64,000 nucleotides of DNA from Laguncularia racemosa (GCA_037954665.1 JBBMOL010000139.1:476232-540231); one strand, 5' to 3'. Positions 46,637 through 59,640 are shown, counted from the first letter of the stretch. Notes: generated from the sequence alone by a model not told the origin. Program-made: numbers and translations.

Positions 46637-47984
46637 TCATTAGGTACATGCAGGAGGTACAAGAAAAAATGAGTAAAAACAAATCAATTAGAGAATTTTT
46701 GAAATCCCAACAAAAGTACTTGGTAGGACTGTACTAAAAAGGGATCTATGTCTACCATCTTTCATCTAATAGAACTTGTGTGCATATTGATTGCTTACCT
46801 TCACTCTCAATATTATAATTAATCTACCCAGAACAACTTAAAGAAAACATGAGAGTTGAAAATGTTGCAACGATGTTATATCTTAATTAATGAATTTTCT
46901 CCATAAATGCGTTATACCTAACATTTTAACCTATATATCACTTTGCGCTGCAATGAATTAATTTATGGTTTGATAGGCAAGTACAGGTTACTTGATTGAA
47001 TGGGAGATTTAATTTCTTATAAATCATGACTTACATAAGTGTTAAAGCAGTACTTATACATATGGTAAAACCCTACCTATAATACACTTCAATCTAAATC
47101 ACTACATTCATGTAGGTACATGAATTCTCCTATCTTTATAATGAGAAAGGATGTTTATTATATCAAAAGCGGGTCTATTTCTCCCATGTGAAATCCTGTT
47201 TTCTATTTCTCCGATTACAAAAAGAAATCCAAAAGCTTGTTATTTAATCCAAAAAAATGCAGGTCAAAATATGCAAAATTGAGTCAAGTTAGGGCTTGTT
47301 TGATTTATCTGTTTTTCATCTTTTTTGTATTTATTTTACATTAAATCAGATATGGGTATTTATCTTGAAATAAATTAAAAAAAAAGAGAGATTCATATTA
47401 TACACAGTCAAAAAGCAGATAATTCAAATAGACCTTTTGATAAATTACAACATTTCGTGCCTCGTAACCCGTTGTCTTCCCTAAGCTTGGGCTCTTCTCC
47501 GATTGGGGAAGATTGTCGTATACATGCAACGGTGGCAAATCCGTACAGGCCTACCCGATCTAAGAGGCCATCTTTGATGATTGCTCTTCTATTATTGGAG
47601 GACCTGTAGGAGAATCAATCTGCATTACCATCTAGCCGCCATTCCTATCTATGCTGTCCTTCTCTAGTGCCCGTCTTTGATATGTGTCTCTCTTATTATC
47701 AGTTGATTAAGTGCATTGCATGCCATCATTAGCTACGTTATTGGATAGATTACCTGCAGATGGAGTAGAATTAGGTGAAGAACTATATGGTGAAGACACG
47801 TATTTACTAGGTCAATAGTAATAGCAGGATTACGTACTGGGGGCAGCATTTGGTGCTTACTGGATCATGTGAAGAGGAATTTGATTCATCTTATCTTGTA
47901 TAGCTTATAGTATGGAAGCAGATGATTGTTGAACAACTTGTCGAGATACATTACTCTTTCATAAAATTCGAGAATTGGATTGAG
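46637..47984. other. interelement DNA, nothing certain
   Basis: Slightly GC-richer at 47460-47960, where plus-strand reading gives short open pieces (ADGVELGEELYGEDTYLLGQ; DYVLGAAFGAYWIM). They faintly recall transposase-associated sequence but I cannot support a call. Confidence 0.4.
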
Positions 47985-49743
47985 TATTTGTAATTATTCA
48001 GAATATTATATATATATATATATATAAATATATGCTAAAGATAAGAAGGTATATAGTTTAAAGTAGTGAGGACAGAATGGTAATTTTATGGCCTAATTAT
48101 AGATCAATTAGATTAAATTTATTAGAAATCGGATTGAGATATCGATTTATGAATTATGCAATGAGATACATAGTCTCTCAACATGACCATGTTATAGGTG
48201 TGTTGAATTTAAAGAGTGAACAAAGAAATACATGACCTCTCAACATAATCGTGTTGAGACTGTGTTGATGAATTGTGGATAGAGCGATACACAATATCTC
48301 AACATGACCATACTGAGAGTATGTTGATGAATGGTGGACAAAGATATACATGACTTCTTAACATGATCATGTTGAGACCGTGTTGATGATAGAGAAATAC
48401 ATGACTATGTTGAAATTGTGTTTATGAATACATGACCCCTCAACATGATCATGCTGAGACTGTGTTGATGAATAGCAGATAGAGAGATACACGATAAAGA
48501 GATACAAGACCTCTCAATATGATCATGTTGAGATCATGTTGATGAAAAGTGGATACAGAGATATATGACCATGTTGGGACTGTGTTGATGAATAGTGGAT
48601 AGAGAGATATAAGACCTCTCAACATGATCATGTTGAAAAAAAAAGAGAGAGAAAAATGTATATGACCTTTGGCACAATCTTGTATTACCTCGTGTTCAAC
48701 TGTACGGCGTTCAACATGACTGTGTTGTGTTGAAACGCGTCTATTTTTCTTTTGATATTTATAAGAACACAATTCTAAAAGCAAATAATTTGAATCATGT
48801 ATAAGTTTGGAGACTTATGAAGCTAGAAAAGTGTAAGACAAACGAAGTTTTGCAAAGTTAGGTAGGTGTAATTGTGTGTTGATTTGTGCTTGTTTAAGTT
48901 AGTGTATGTATTGAATTTGATTTAATTGGAAAAATTGGCTTAAGTGTTTAAGTTGTATGTTGTATGTACTTGGCTTGGCCTACAAGCCTGTAGTGGCAGA
49001 TCCTTAGGGAGCACCCCAATGATCCTTGTGTAATGTTGTCCCTAGTGGAGTTATGCTTGGAAATGATTTGGGTTAAATGTTGGATTAAGTATTTAAGTGG
49101 ACATGAGTATGAGGCCTGTAATGGCAATTCCCATCACCAATTCATGTTCCAATGTGTTAAGTGTATTAAGAGGGTCATGAGTATCTTGTTGTTGCTTGTA
49201 GACTTAAATTGTATCATGAAATGGTGCCTATGTTTAAGTACTACTTAATACATGTGATACCTACTCATGTTTGTTCATGTGTGTGTGTTTATATTATATT
49301 ACTGAGCATTAGCTCACTCTTTGGAGAATATTTTTTTAGATACAGGTACTAAGGGTGTCGATAACATAGAAAGAAACTTAGAAGTGAATGAACTAGGAAG
49401 GGGGGAAGAGGATGATTATTACTACTATTATAAAGAGTAAAACTTAGAATGACTTTGTTATTTAATTGGAACAAAAAGTGTTTTTTTGGAGAATATGTAA
49501 TTGGAATTTTATAGACTTTTGCTGCATTAGATATTCGTTATGGATTTATATTAAATTGGTTTCAAGGTTGAAGGATAGATTGAAATGTTTTTATATCATG
49601 GTGTCATTATTGTAGATAATGAATGGAGATTTGCAGGAATTGTAAGATTAAGAGGTATTGAAGTTGACTAAAGCCTTAACGTGTTCTTGTGCAGTAAGGA
49701 CACGTGGCAAGCAGTAGCGCAACGTAGATTTTGGGGCATTATA
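47985..49743 (+). repeat. solo LTR of the Tekay-like family, plus strand
   Basis: It is the reverse-complement relative of the LTRs at 51632-53728 and 61880-63994. Shared landmarks, in order: AACATGACCATGTT-type minisatellite (48160-48740), GGGAGCACCCCAATGATCC, GTTGTCCCTAGTGGAGT, GAGCATTAGCTCACTCTTTG and the end CACGTGGCAAGCAGTAGCGC...GGGGCATTATA. The start is uncertain near an (AT)n run at 48010. No internal region adjoins it. ORFs 48449-48784 and 49033-49248 are by-products of the repeats. Confidence 0.75.
48160..48740 (+). repeat. LTR-internal minisatellite (CTCAACATGATCATGTTGAG words)
   Basis: About ten irregular copies of a roughly 50-60-bp unit containing CTCAACATGAYCATGTTGAG, GTGTTGATGAAT and AGAGAGATACATGAC. 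The core is palindromic. Related but diverged units occur in the other two LTRs of this family. Confidence 0.85.
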
Positions 49744-51631
49744 GTATTAACAATAACTTAAATGCTCCTCACTACCCTTCCCTTCTTTATCCTTCAATGA
49801 CCATCATTTTCTCCTCTAGCCATCATAATCCTATCATTTAACAATAGTATTATCAATTACAACATTGTAAACACATATGACATAATCATAAATGAGGGGA
49901 AAATGTGTACCTCCTAATGAGAAAATATCTTAATATAGATGAATAAAATAATGCTTTACGAACTATGATTAAGGTGTAAGATTAGGTCAAAATGCATCTA
50001 TGCAGTTGTGTGAGTGTATTAAGATTATAGAATATTTTCTTTATCAAGAAGCAATTGTTGGGATAGAAGGAAAAGAATTAGAAGTTACAATCTGAAAGAC
50101 AATTTCAAGATAAAAGTAAAAAAATAAAAAAAGGATAAGTTGACAAAACTTATCTTAGCTTGGGAAGTTTTTTATAGACCTTATTGAAATTGAACACAAA
50201 GGTTTTCCGACTTAGTCCGAATTGAACATAGAGGCTTTTTGACTTGTTCTAAAGACAAACAAAGGTAAGGCTTTCTAAATATTAAAAGATATATCTAACA
50301 AAAAAAAAAAAGAGGAAAAGAATAACAAAACCTCTTTCCATCGATTAAATATATTTAATCATATCCATTAAGAGTTAGATTTTAAACATCATGGGAATTT
50401 TAGTTAAATGAAGATTATTAAAAGATAAAAAAAAGAAAAGTTATTCAAGTACTTCAAGGATATATGAAGCAATTTCATAGGATGGTTACTACATTTGGTA
50501 GGGTAATTACTATAGATGAAAAACTTTCCTAAACTTATGTTGAATATTCAAGATCATACATTAATGGGGCACTGTTCAAATGATTGAACCACTGGGATAA
50601 ATAGTATAAACATCAACAAAGCTGAATCAAAGAAAAAAAGAAGAAGAGAAATATACAAGAAGACTCACAGATCGCACAATAATGATCAAAATTCATTAAT
50701 TTATGTATACTAATCTTGTTGAGGATCTGGAATTCTTATTCCTTGAGAATTAAGATTGTATTTGAACTTAAAGAAGTTAATTTTAAAGGGTTACAAATTA
50801 GATCGCTATAGTTCTCTATGATTAGCTTTAGAAGAAGTAAAGTGAGAAAAAATAGTGCGTGGTTGAGCCATGGTGACCAATTGTATTGTAACTCTCAAAG
50901 TTTAATTGGTTGATAATGGAACAAACCGATGAAGACAACCAGGCTTAAGCAGTGAAGGCTATAAGAGTGGATTGATGCATAAGGTGGAAGTATTATAAAT
51001 CGGTTGCCTAATTTTCTAATCCTTTACTCATTTATTTTCATATAATGTATTTAAAATTTCTTTGTATGTTTAATCGTTTTACTAGTCTATGATACCTAAT
51101 ATAGTTCTACCAATAATAATCAAAAGGGGAAGCTTTGAATTAATTCAAAAAAAAAAGGAAGAATTTTTAAATCATAAGTAATCAATTCATGCTCTTTCAA
51201 TCTAACACTTCATCCCAAAAAAACAAAAAAAAAAATTCACCCTCTTTGAAATTGCTAGCTAGAGCTAACATATACATATGCTCCTATATTTTACTTTTAG
51301 ATTTTATATTCAAAACTTTTACACCGATATTATTAAATCACTAAAAGAATAAATAGCGTTAACATAATTAAAGAATCTTACAATCCTCATCATTATTATT
51401 ATTATAGTCCACAAGTGTATCATCAACTTCATCATTGTCATCTTTGTCATAATCAACATCAACATCAACATCATGTCGTAATTAATCATATCCTTAAACT
51501 ACTCTCTCTATAACATACCCAGCTATAGTCATTGAATGTCCATTAGTTCTCAACAAGACATCTTTAACATAAAAGCCCAAATGAGATTTTAGATTTTCCT
51601 CTTTCCTCATCTCATATAAGTAGTTCCCCCC
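49744..51631. other. interelement DNA with a possible solo copia LTR
   Basis: TGTTGGGATAGAAGG at 50056 and the sequence TTGTATTGTAACTCTCAAAG with GGCTATAAGAGTGGATTG to about 51000 resemble a Tork/Angela-type copia LTR, plus strand. I could not fix the right end or a target duplication, so this is only a suggestion. Otherwise nothing seen. Confidence 0.3.
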
Positions 51632-53728
51632 TGTAATGCATTGGAACTTAGGTCATGCTACTACTCCCCACATGTCCTTATCTGATACCATACAATTTAA
51701 CATTTCCAATAAATTAACATTTATTGTCTACAATAATACCATCATGATATAAAAACATTTTAATCCATCCTTCAAACGTTGAAACCAATTTAGCATGAAT
51801 CTATATTCAACATCTAATGTAGTAGAACTATATAAAACTCTAAATTATTTTTCTCCAAATACTACTAACTATTACATTTCAATAATATAATTCTTTTTAA
51901 ATTCCAATCGCCATAGTAATAATGATAAACCATCTTCTTCCTCTCTTTGTAGTTCACACAATCCTAGGTTGTTTTCTAGGTTATCATCTCCCTCAATACT
52001 TGTATTTAAAAGAAAAATATTCTTCGAAGAGTGAGCTAATGCCCAGTACATATAACACAACTACACACACATGAACAAACATGAACATATTTCACATACA
52101 TTATGCAATAACTAACCAATGAACAACCATTTCATGATCAACTTTAAGTTCACAAGCAACAACCAAGTACTCATGACCCACTTAACACACTTAAAAACAT
52201 TGGAACATGAATTGGTGATGGGAACTACAACTATGGTTCCCACACCTATGATCCCTCAAACACTTAAACTCGGAGCATGGGAACTGTCACTATAGGCCAC
52301 ACCCATAATCACTTAAACACTTAAACTTGGTGATGAGAATTGTTACTACGGGCCCCACACCCATGATCACTAAAATACTTAAACTTTAAACCAAACCATA
52401 TCATTTTCAAACACGACTCCATTAGGGACAACGTCACACATGGATCATTAGGATGCTCCCTAGGGATTTGCTACTATAGACCTTTAGGCTAAGCCAAGCA
52501 CATACAACATACACTTAAATAATTAACCAATCATTTACTTAATCCATTCCAGTAATACATTCTAACTTAAGAAAACACAAGAAACACATAAGTTACACAT
52601 ACCTTGAATCCTAACCTCAAGCATATATGGTCTTGAATTTAATCTAAGCTGAAATCTATACAACATCAATGAGTTCTTCTTATTATTAATCTAAGATTAA
52701 CATAGTCTCTTAACTCTCTTAATCTATTAAATTTTCTAAGGTCTTACTAGTTATCTAGGTTGTGTGGAAATTTGCTTAATAAGAAGTTAAATAAGTATAC
52801 AATTAGGTTATGTTTCACTTAACACAGCCATGTTGGAGGTCTTGTAACTCAACACGGGGTGGTATACGATTGTGTCAAAGGTCGTGTACCTTTCGGTATA
52901 GGATATGATAATTTTTTTTCACAGGGTGAGATATAGCTATGTTGGGAGGCCATATTCCTTTCTATAAGGTCTTAGTTCAACATAAGCATAACACGATCAT
53001 ATTGAGAGGTTGTATGTTGATTGGTATGTTTGGATTTAACATAGTTGAGACATGACCGTGTTGGGAGGCCATGTATCTTTCTATAAGGTCTGGGTTCAAC
53101 ACAAGCATGACACGACCGTGTTGGGAGGCTGTATATCTCTCTGTGTAATCTGGGTTTAACATGGTCGAAACAAGGCCATGTCGGGAGGCTGTATATCTCT
53201 TGGTATAATTTCGCAAACCCTAATTCTTTTATACCAATTCATCTTAATTTTGATTCTTTTTGTTCCTAAGTTTAATTTATTCCTAAAATATGTATTTTGA
53301 AATCAAATTAAATGGATTAGAATACTTACTTCGAAATTTCTGCAAATCGTATCCTTGATCAATTAATTTTAGTGCTCATTATGTTTTGTCCTTGATTCGA
53401 ATCCTAGTTGAAATGGGTGATGGAAATCAATTAAATTCTCAATTCCACAAGCATAGAAATCATTAAATTGATAAGCCTCTTTACATGGTTTCCTCTTAAT
53501 CCTCCTTATGGCTCGCTGTGTCCTCTTGCATATTAAAGAGTGTTTTCTGTTCCTTCTGTGTTGTTACTATGAAGAGGTGAAAAAGAGGAGAGCTAAGTCA
53601 GCATAAAGTATTTATATTCTATTTGTAACAAGACCCATTTGCCCCCTAAATTTTATGAAACCTCGATTATGACCTAGGTTTTACATTATAATATATATTA
53701 AATAATTCTTAAAAATCTGGGTATGACA
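51632..53728 (-). repeat. 3' LTR of the Tekay-like element
   Basis: On the minus strand it starts TGTCATACCCAGATTTTTAA and ends CAATGCATTACA. It includes a minisatellite at 52820-53220 with units containing ACACGACCGTGTTGGGAGGC and ATCTCTCTGTGTAATCTGGG. A PBS-like TGGTATCAGATAAGG lies inside it and is not a real primer site. ORFs 51872-52060 and 52977-53216 are repeat translations, not genes. Confidence 0.88.
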
Positions 53729-53744
53729 TTCTCCACTCCCCCTT
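53729..53744 (-). other. polypurine tract of the Tekay-like element
   Basis: Minus strand AAGGGGGAGTGGAGAA directly before the LTR start TGTCATACCC. Confidence 0.8.
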
Positions 53745-54553
53745 ATAAAAAGTTTTGTCCTTGAAAGTTCCTTGATTCTAGAATAGCTCTAAATACTTCT
53801 TCTTCATCTCCTCTTTTAATTCCCATGTTGCTCCAATGGTTCCAAAGCTACTCTCTGATCTGGGTTAGGTATATATTTTCTCAACATGGATACATGGAAT
53901 ATGTCATGTACCCCAGCCAAACTTGGCGGAAAAGCCAACCTGTAAGCTACTGCATCTATTTTTTCCAAGATTTTAAATGGGCCTACATGCCTCGAGGTTT
54001 AATTTCCCTCTTAAACCAAATCTAATTACCCCTTTGGTTGGATAAATTCTCAATAGAACCTTATCTCCTACTTGAAATTCTAAAGGATGTCTTCTCTTGT
54101 CTGCATAGCTCTTTTATCTAAACTGAGCTATCCGTATTTTTTGCTTGATTAGCTTTACCTTGTCCACTGCCTCTTAAACTAATCTTAGTCCCATCATCTT
54201 TCTTTCTTCCACTTCATCCTAATGTAATGGGGATCTACACCTTCTTCCATAAAGAGCCTCATAAGGAGTTATCTAAATGGTTGCCCAGTAGCTGTTATTA
54301 TAGGCAAACTCAATTAGAGATATATGCTCATTCCAATTATCTATAAAATCTAGTGCATATGCTTTGAGAAAATCTTCCAATATCTGTATAGTCCTTTTAT
54401 ATTGCCCATTCGTCTATGGGTAGAATGCAATGTTGAACTGTAGTTTAGTGCCCAAAGCTTTATGTAAGCCATTCTAAATTCTACTTACAAATCTTGTGTC
54501 TTTATCAGAAGTGATGGTTACTGGCACTCCATGTAATTTGACTATTTCTTATA
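53745..54553 (-). pseudogene. int: integrase C-terminal half, split from the rest by a nested LTR
   Basis: Minus strand from 54553: KIVKLHGVPVTITSDKDTRF (catalytic Asp region), FNIAFYP, a stop, TNGQYKRTIQILEDFLKAYA (the catalytic Glu, normally in 'QTERTIQ', is Lys here), IEFAYNNSYWATI and TPYEALYGRRCRSP. Then HPLEFQVGDKVLL and GPxF-type part (KGVIRFGLRGKLNLEA), SLAGVHDIFHVSMLRKYIPN. Near 53830-53865 the text jumps to ATWELKEEMKKKYLELF, so the middle of the expected chromodomain is deleted. Several TAG/TAA stops. Plus-strand ORF 53825-54025 is a shadow. Confidence 0.87.
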
Positions 54554-57500
54554 TGTCATGCCCCACTTCAAGGCTCCTCGTGACAACCCGTTATGATCGC
54601 TTAACCCCTCGTTAAGTAACCGCGAAGCATCTTATCTCTAACGTTGACTTATTCATCAGAGTAATCATATTCCCTGCTCACAAAATAATTAATTACATAA
54701 AATGTCACTGGGCCTCAGATGGGTCCCAATTCACCACTACAGGTACACCCAAGACCATAACAGGTCTCTCAATTACAACTTCATCAATTACAAAAAAAAA
54801 TATCCATCCTAAAGTTGTCTACATTCAATCTAAGCCTCACGTCCTTCCCTCAGCCGTGCCCACCATTGATGCGATGAGTACTCACCTTAGTTCGTTGGTT
54901 CATCATGAAGTTTAGGTAGTCTTTACCTGCAAGGTAAAATCTATAGGAGGGTGAGCCAAAGCTTAGTGAGATAGGGTGCAATTTCTTAGTGTTACAACAA
55001 ACATAATAAAATTCAAACAAGTTATCAAACAAGTGCTATACATGAACAACCATATGAATGCAACATCTCACGTGGTCTTCTGGTAACCGACGTGGAGTGT
55101 AGGCTTTACGCCCCCCTTTAACCTTGGGTTGGGGATTCCGAAGCCACAATCAGTGCTCGGGTCTTACTCACATCTTTATTATTCTTATCACTTAATTAAG
55201 ATGTGTCTTAGCTTTAATGTTTTAGGCTCAGGTGCCTCAATACATCGAACATTACACCCTCAAGAGACAGGCCGGACTCGAAACCATGAAGGCGCAACAA
55301 TCCCTTAATCACTTAATTCGCACTTGGCGGAACAACAATCCTCTTAATCACTTCCGGTGCATTCTATAGTAGTGATGGCCTTCAATCTCATGCAATGTCT
55401 CGTGCAATGCATGCTAGTTTATTAATTAAACCTCATAATTAATTAAAGTTTTGAGGGTGATCATATCAAATCAAGTACAAGTGAAATTGATAATCATATG
55501 AACAACCAATTATAACACATGAAACCATTCTAGGAGTAAAGCATAACTCAACACAATCAAGAAGACAACACACATGTGGTCGACATGATAGGTTGTTACG
55601 CTAGGGAGTACTAATACAACTTCCATTGTTGCACTCCTCTTTCCTTACTTCCCCTCTATACTTTACTTTGCATGACTATAACTTCATGCCTTATCCTTGA
55701 ATATGCCTACATAGATACCATTAGTGCATAGATATTGATTTTGATTCCCATGCCTCCTTTGGCCATATACATCTCATGTAGATCTAAGCATGTTGTATTT
55801 GTGGTTTTGTAATACCACTCTTCCTACTTCATATCTATAAACCCATAACATGCGTCACATGCATCATCTTATTTTTCCATCTCACTTTCACACCATATAC
55901 GTACATACAAGTGCAAGGACTTAGATCCTTGAAGCCTAGAATTTTTACCCCACAATTTGTGATGCGCATTATGGTTTGACTACATTCTTCACACCAATTA
56001 TTACTACCCGCAAGAACATACATGATATAGAGATATCATTTCCTACTATGTGCAAGTTCACACCTGACCTTAAGGGAATAAACTCCACATTTATATACCC
56101 CCACATGTTGTCTCATAGTCTTATTCGTGGATTTCTCCCTTCATCCCATTCCTCCACACACAACTCAAAAGGATTAACACCCATATGATCTCCACTCTTA
56201 ACTCCATTCCATCTAGAGTCCACATCCTTAAGTGAACCATCCAACTCCACTTCTATCTTTTATTTGTGGACATGAACATATATATAGTTGCCAACCTTCA
56301 CTATCTAAGATGGAAAAACAACACTAATCCATTTGGTATTCTCATGTGCTCTCTTACCTTTACACGCAGCTTACGGAAGGGCTGTTTCCTCTAAATTCGG
56401 CCAACAATCTCACAAAAATATATGCATATATATTCACTCCTATACGTTATTTGCAACAGGGGAGAGAACTATACCAATGACAAGCAACAATGAAGGACTA
56501 GGGTGGTTGAACCATACTCTGTTCCAGCCAAGGTACCTATATATCTACACACATATATGATCCCCTACAGCAGCCCATATTCACCAAACACATCAAGAAC
56601 CAGCAGGAAACAAGAACACACCAAGAACACAACAACATCCACAATCCCAGCTGTGGCGAATACATATATACATATAAATAAACCACATACAACAACGTAT
56701 CATGCCTTGGCTAGACCACACATTTATATACACATACATATATATATACACACAAGTCAAGTTGACAGATTTCCACCTCTCGTACTGCACCGTAGAGAGA
56801 AAAAAAATACAACTTCTGTTAAGTTGAACACCCTCCTACACTGTCATGGACCAGTAGCACGTTATACACAAGTATATATACATATATATATATGTTTACA
56901 CAACAACATTTTGCAACAAAACACCACAGCACAACACATACGCACATAATACAATACATCACGGAATCTTACTCACATCAGTCTCATTTTGTCGGGGTTT
57001 ATTGGAAGTAATCTTCGAGTATCTCAGAATCAAAACATTCTTCACATAGAAAATTGGAGAAAAGTACATTAATACACTAAATATAGAGTCTAAATCACTT
57101 TATCTAATGTTTCCTTAGCTATTACAATTTACAACTAATTTTAAGTAAAGTACTAATTTTTATACCTATTTATTCTTTGTATATAACTTTTAGAAACTAA
57201 TTTCATTTCGCGAAAAAATTAATCTAGTTGAGTTACACTCACCGCAAAAAACACGTAGGTGGTCTCGGATTGTCAATCGGAGGTCGTACATGCAAGTTAT
57301 GATTTTTTTTGTTCGGTTCCCCTTTTGTTTTCTTTTCCTGTTCTTCATCGTCTGCGTGTGGTGCTTGCATCACTGTCTCCTCTCTATTTCTCTCTTTTTC
57401 TTCTTTTTTTTTCTTTAGCTGTGTTTTGCTGGCATGACCATGGGTCCTTCACGGCTCCGTCCTTATGTATTATTATTATTATTATTATTAATATTATTAT

Positions 57501-57842
57501 TATTTAATACTTTATTATATTAGGGTTTTAAAAAAATCCTAATGTACGTTTACTCGCGCGACAGTCTTAATAAAATTTAAGATTTTAATATTTTATTACA
57601 AATTTTTACGCTTAAGCTAATTTAATTATTTTGAATGTGAATATCCACTCTAAATTCCTATTTAACAACCCTAAATCTATGATTTTAATCTACTCCATCG
57701 TTTAGCCAAAATTTTCTTATGGTTTGCCTCTAATACGCTCATTTCTATTATTATAACTCTATTCGAAGAGTGTTTTAAGGCATTTAATAAAATCTTTTAG
57801 TTATTTCGCTATTATATGCAATTAAAGTTTGTGGGTTTTACA
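54554..57842 (-). mobile_element. nested solo LTR with perfect 5-bp target duplication
   Basis: The segment begins TGTCATGCCCCACTTC and ends GTGGGTTTTACA (TG...CA) and is bounded by TTATA on both sides (54549-54553 and 57843-57847). Removing it rejoins the integrase reading between LAxIYI and KIVKLHG. Orientation minus is inferred from GCTCACTAAGCTTTGGCTCACCC-type text read on the minus strand at about 54980-54950 and from GGGGCATGACA as the minus-strand 3' end. It holds A/T and CA/TA-rich low-complexity parts (56500-56900) and an (ATT)n run at 57468-57504. No PBS or coding region adjoins it. The 148-codon ORF 56503-56949 and other ORFs inside are low-complexity and rejected. Confidence 0.9.
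57468..57504. repeat. (ATT)n microsatellite
   Basis: About twelve near-uninterrupted TTA/ATT triplets inside the nested solo LTR. Confidence 0.95.
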
Positions 57843-58290
57843 TTATATGTATATCTAGGCTAGTTTATTTAATTTGTATCCTACTCTAATAGGTAGAAGA
57901 TAAGCAGACTTAGTTAACCTATCCACTATTACCCAAACTACATCTTATTTCTCCTTGGTATTCAGGAGGGTTGTAATAAAGCCTATTGTCACATACTCTC
58001 ATTTCCATTTTGGTACTGGAAGAGGCTGTAACTCTCCCGTTGTCCTCTAATGCTCAATTCTAATATGCTAGAATATGAGGTATATGGCTACATAATCAAC
58101 TATCTCTCTCTTCATGTTTCTTCACCAATAATGACTCTTCATATCCTTATATATTTTGGTGCTTCTAGGGTGTGTTGTGTAGGCTGAGTAATTTGCCTCT
58201 TTCATTATCTCTCTCTTCAATTCTGTTTCCCTTGGCACACATAGTCTTGTTTTATATCTTAGGTTGCCCTCTATATCTATGTTAAATTCA
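57843..58290 (-). pseudogene. int: integrase N-terminal half of the Tekay-like element
   Basis: Minus strand: TRLCVPRETELKREIMKEAN, then SAYTTHPRSTKIYKDMKSHY (the zinc-binding region, in which the first His of 'EAH.S' is Asn), HIRIEH..TTGELQPLPVPKWK, and the catalytic core start with VVWVIVDRLTKSAYLLPI. The first catalytic Asp position ('MDF') reads IGF. It ends at LAxIYI where the solo LTR interrupts. Two stops within the zinc region. Confidence 0.87.
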
Positions 58291-58479
58291 AAAGCCTTAC
58301 CCTACTCCATTCTGCTCTTAATTTCTTGAATTTCTTTATCTTCTATTTGACCGGTTTTAACTCTATCCATTATGGTTGGTTGTATTCGGAAGGTAGCCAT
58401 TTTTGCTCCCACTTCTTGAGTTAAAATTTCCAATTCCAACTTGTGCATGTCTTCTAATATCTTTTTCTATGAAGTAATG

Positions 58480-59640
58480 AGAGTAGCTACATTACCCTAT
58501 TTCTTTCTACTAAGGGCATCTACCACCACATTAGCCTTTCTTGGATGGTATTGTATCTCTAGGTCATAATCTTTGATCAACTATAACCATCTCCTTTGTC
58601 TCATATTTAGTTCTTCCTATGTGAAGATATCCTTCAGGTTCCAGTGATCGGTGAAGATTTTGTACCTTTCTCCATATAGGTAATGCCTCCATAACTTCAA
58701 GGCTAATATTACTACTACTAACTCCAAGTCATGAGTTGGGTAGTTCTTCTTATAATTCTTCAGTTAGTAAGATGTATAAGCTATTACCTGACCACCTTGC
58801 ATTAACACACACCCCAACCCTTAAACTAGGGCATCACTATACACGGTAAATTCTTCTCTACTCTTAGGCAATGTCAAAATTGGCGTTGACACAAGTTTCT
58901 CTTTGAGCATTTGAAAGCTAGTTTCACATTTATCATCTTACTTAAGTCTTAAACGACTTAGGAAAACTACTTGCTCTAGCTAGAATTCACACTTACTGAA
59001 CTTAGCATATAACTTTTCTTCTTATAACCTGCTCAATACTAGTCTCAAGTGCTCTTCATGCTCCTTAATGCTTTTGGAGTATATCAAGATATTGCCTATA
59101 AAGATGATTACAAATTTATCTAGAAGATCCTTAAATACTTTGTTCATTATGTCCATGAATGCAGCTGGTGCATTAGTTAATCCAAAGGGCATCACCAAAA
59201 ACTTATAATGCCCATATCTAGTCCTGAATGATGTCTTCTAAATGCTTCTTCTTTAATCCTTAATTAATAGTATCCTAATCTCAGGTTTACTTTTGAAAAT
59301 ATCTGAGCTCCTTATAGTTGATCAAACAGGTCATCTATCTTGGAAAGAGGATATTTGTTCTTAATAGTGACTCTATTTAACTCTCTGTAATTTATACAGA
59401 GTCTCATACTTCCGTCTTTCTTCTTGAAAAAAAGGACTAGTGCACCTTAAGGAGAGACGTTGGGTTTTATAAAACATTTATCCTCGTAACTCTTGTAATT
59501 GTTTCCTCAATTCTTCTAATTTTACTAGTGCCATCCAGTAAATTGGTTTTGATATTAGTATTGTGCCCTATACCAAATCAATATTGAATTCTATCTCCTT
59601 AGTTAGAGGTAAGCTAGGAAAGTCTTTTGGAAACTCTCTC
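58480..59640 (-). pseudogene. pol: reverse transcriptase and RNase H of the Tekay-like element
   Basis: Minus strand from about 59630: EFPKDFPSLPLTKEIEFNID, a frame change, the RT fingers (readable as KKKDGSMRLCINYRELNRVT across frames at 59430-59370), VMPFGLTNAPAAFMDIMNKV and FVIIFIGNILIYSKSIKEH at 59120-59060. The catalytic FIDDIL is FIGNIL, so both key Asp are changed. RNase H follows at 58765-58500: THDLELVVVILALKLWRHYL, KIFTDHWNLKDIFT and YHPRKANVVVDALSRKK. Frameshifts and stops throughout; no activity expected. Confidence 0.88.

Noticed and set aside
47740..47970. transposase-related coding remnant
   Set aside because: Only faint resemblance over short open pieces with stops; cannot be supported without a search.
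48449..48784. 111-codon ORF
   Set aside because: Translation of the LTR minisatellite; no gene-like features.
51675..51692. PBS (TGGTATCAG on the minus strand) suggesting a tandem LTR-internal-LTR-internal arrangement
   Set aside because: Alignment with the plus-strand solo LTR (49620-49743) and with 61880-61990 shows the LTR continues past it to 51632, so the match is inside the LTR.
56503..56949. 148-codon ORF
   Set aside because: Composed of CA/TA-rich low-complexity sequence (HIYIHIHIY) within the nested solo LTR.
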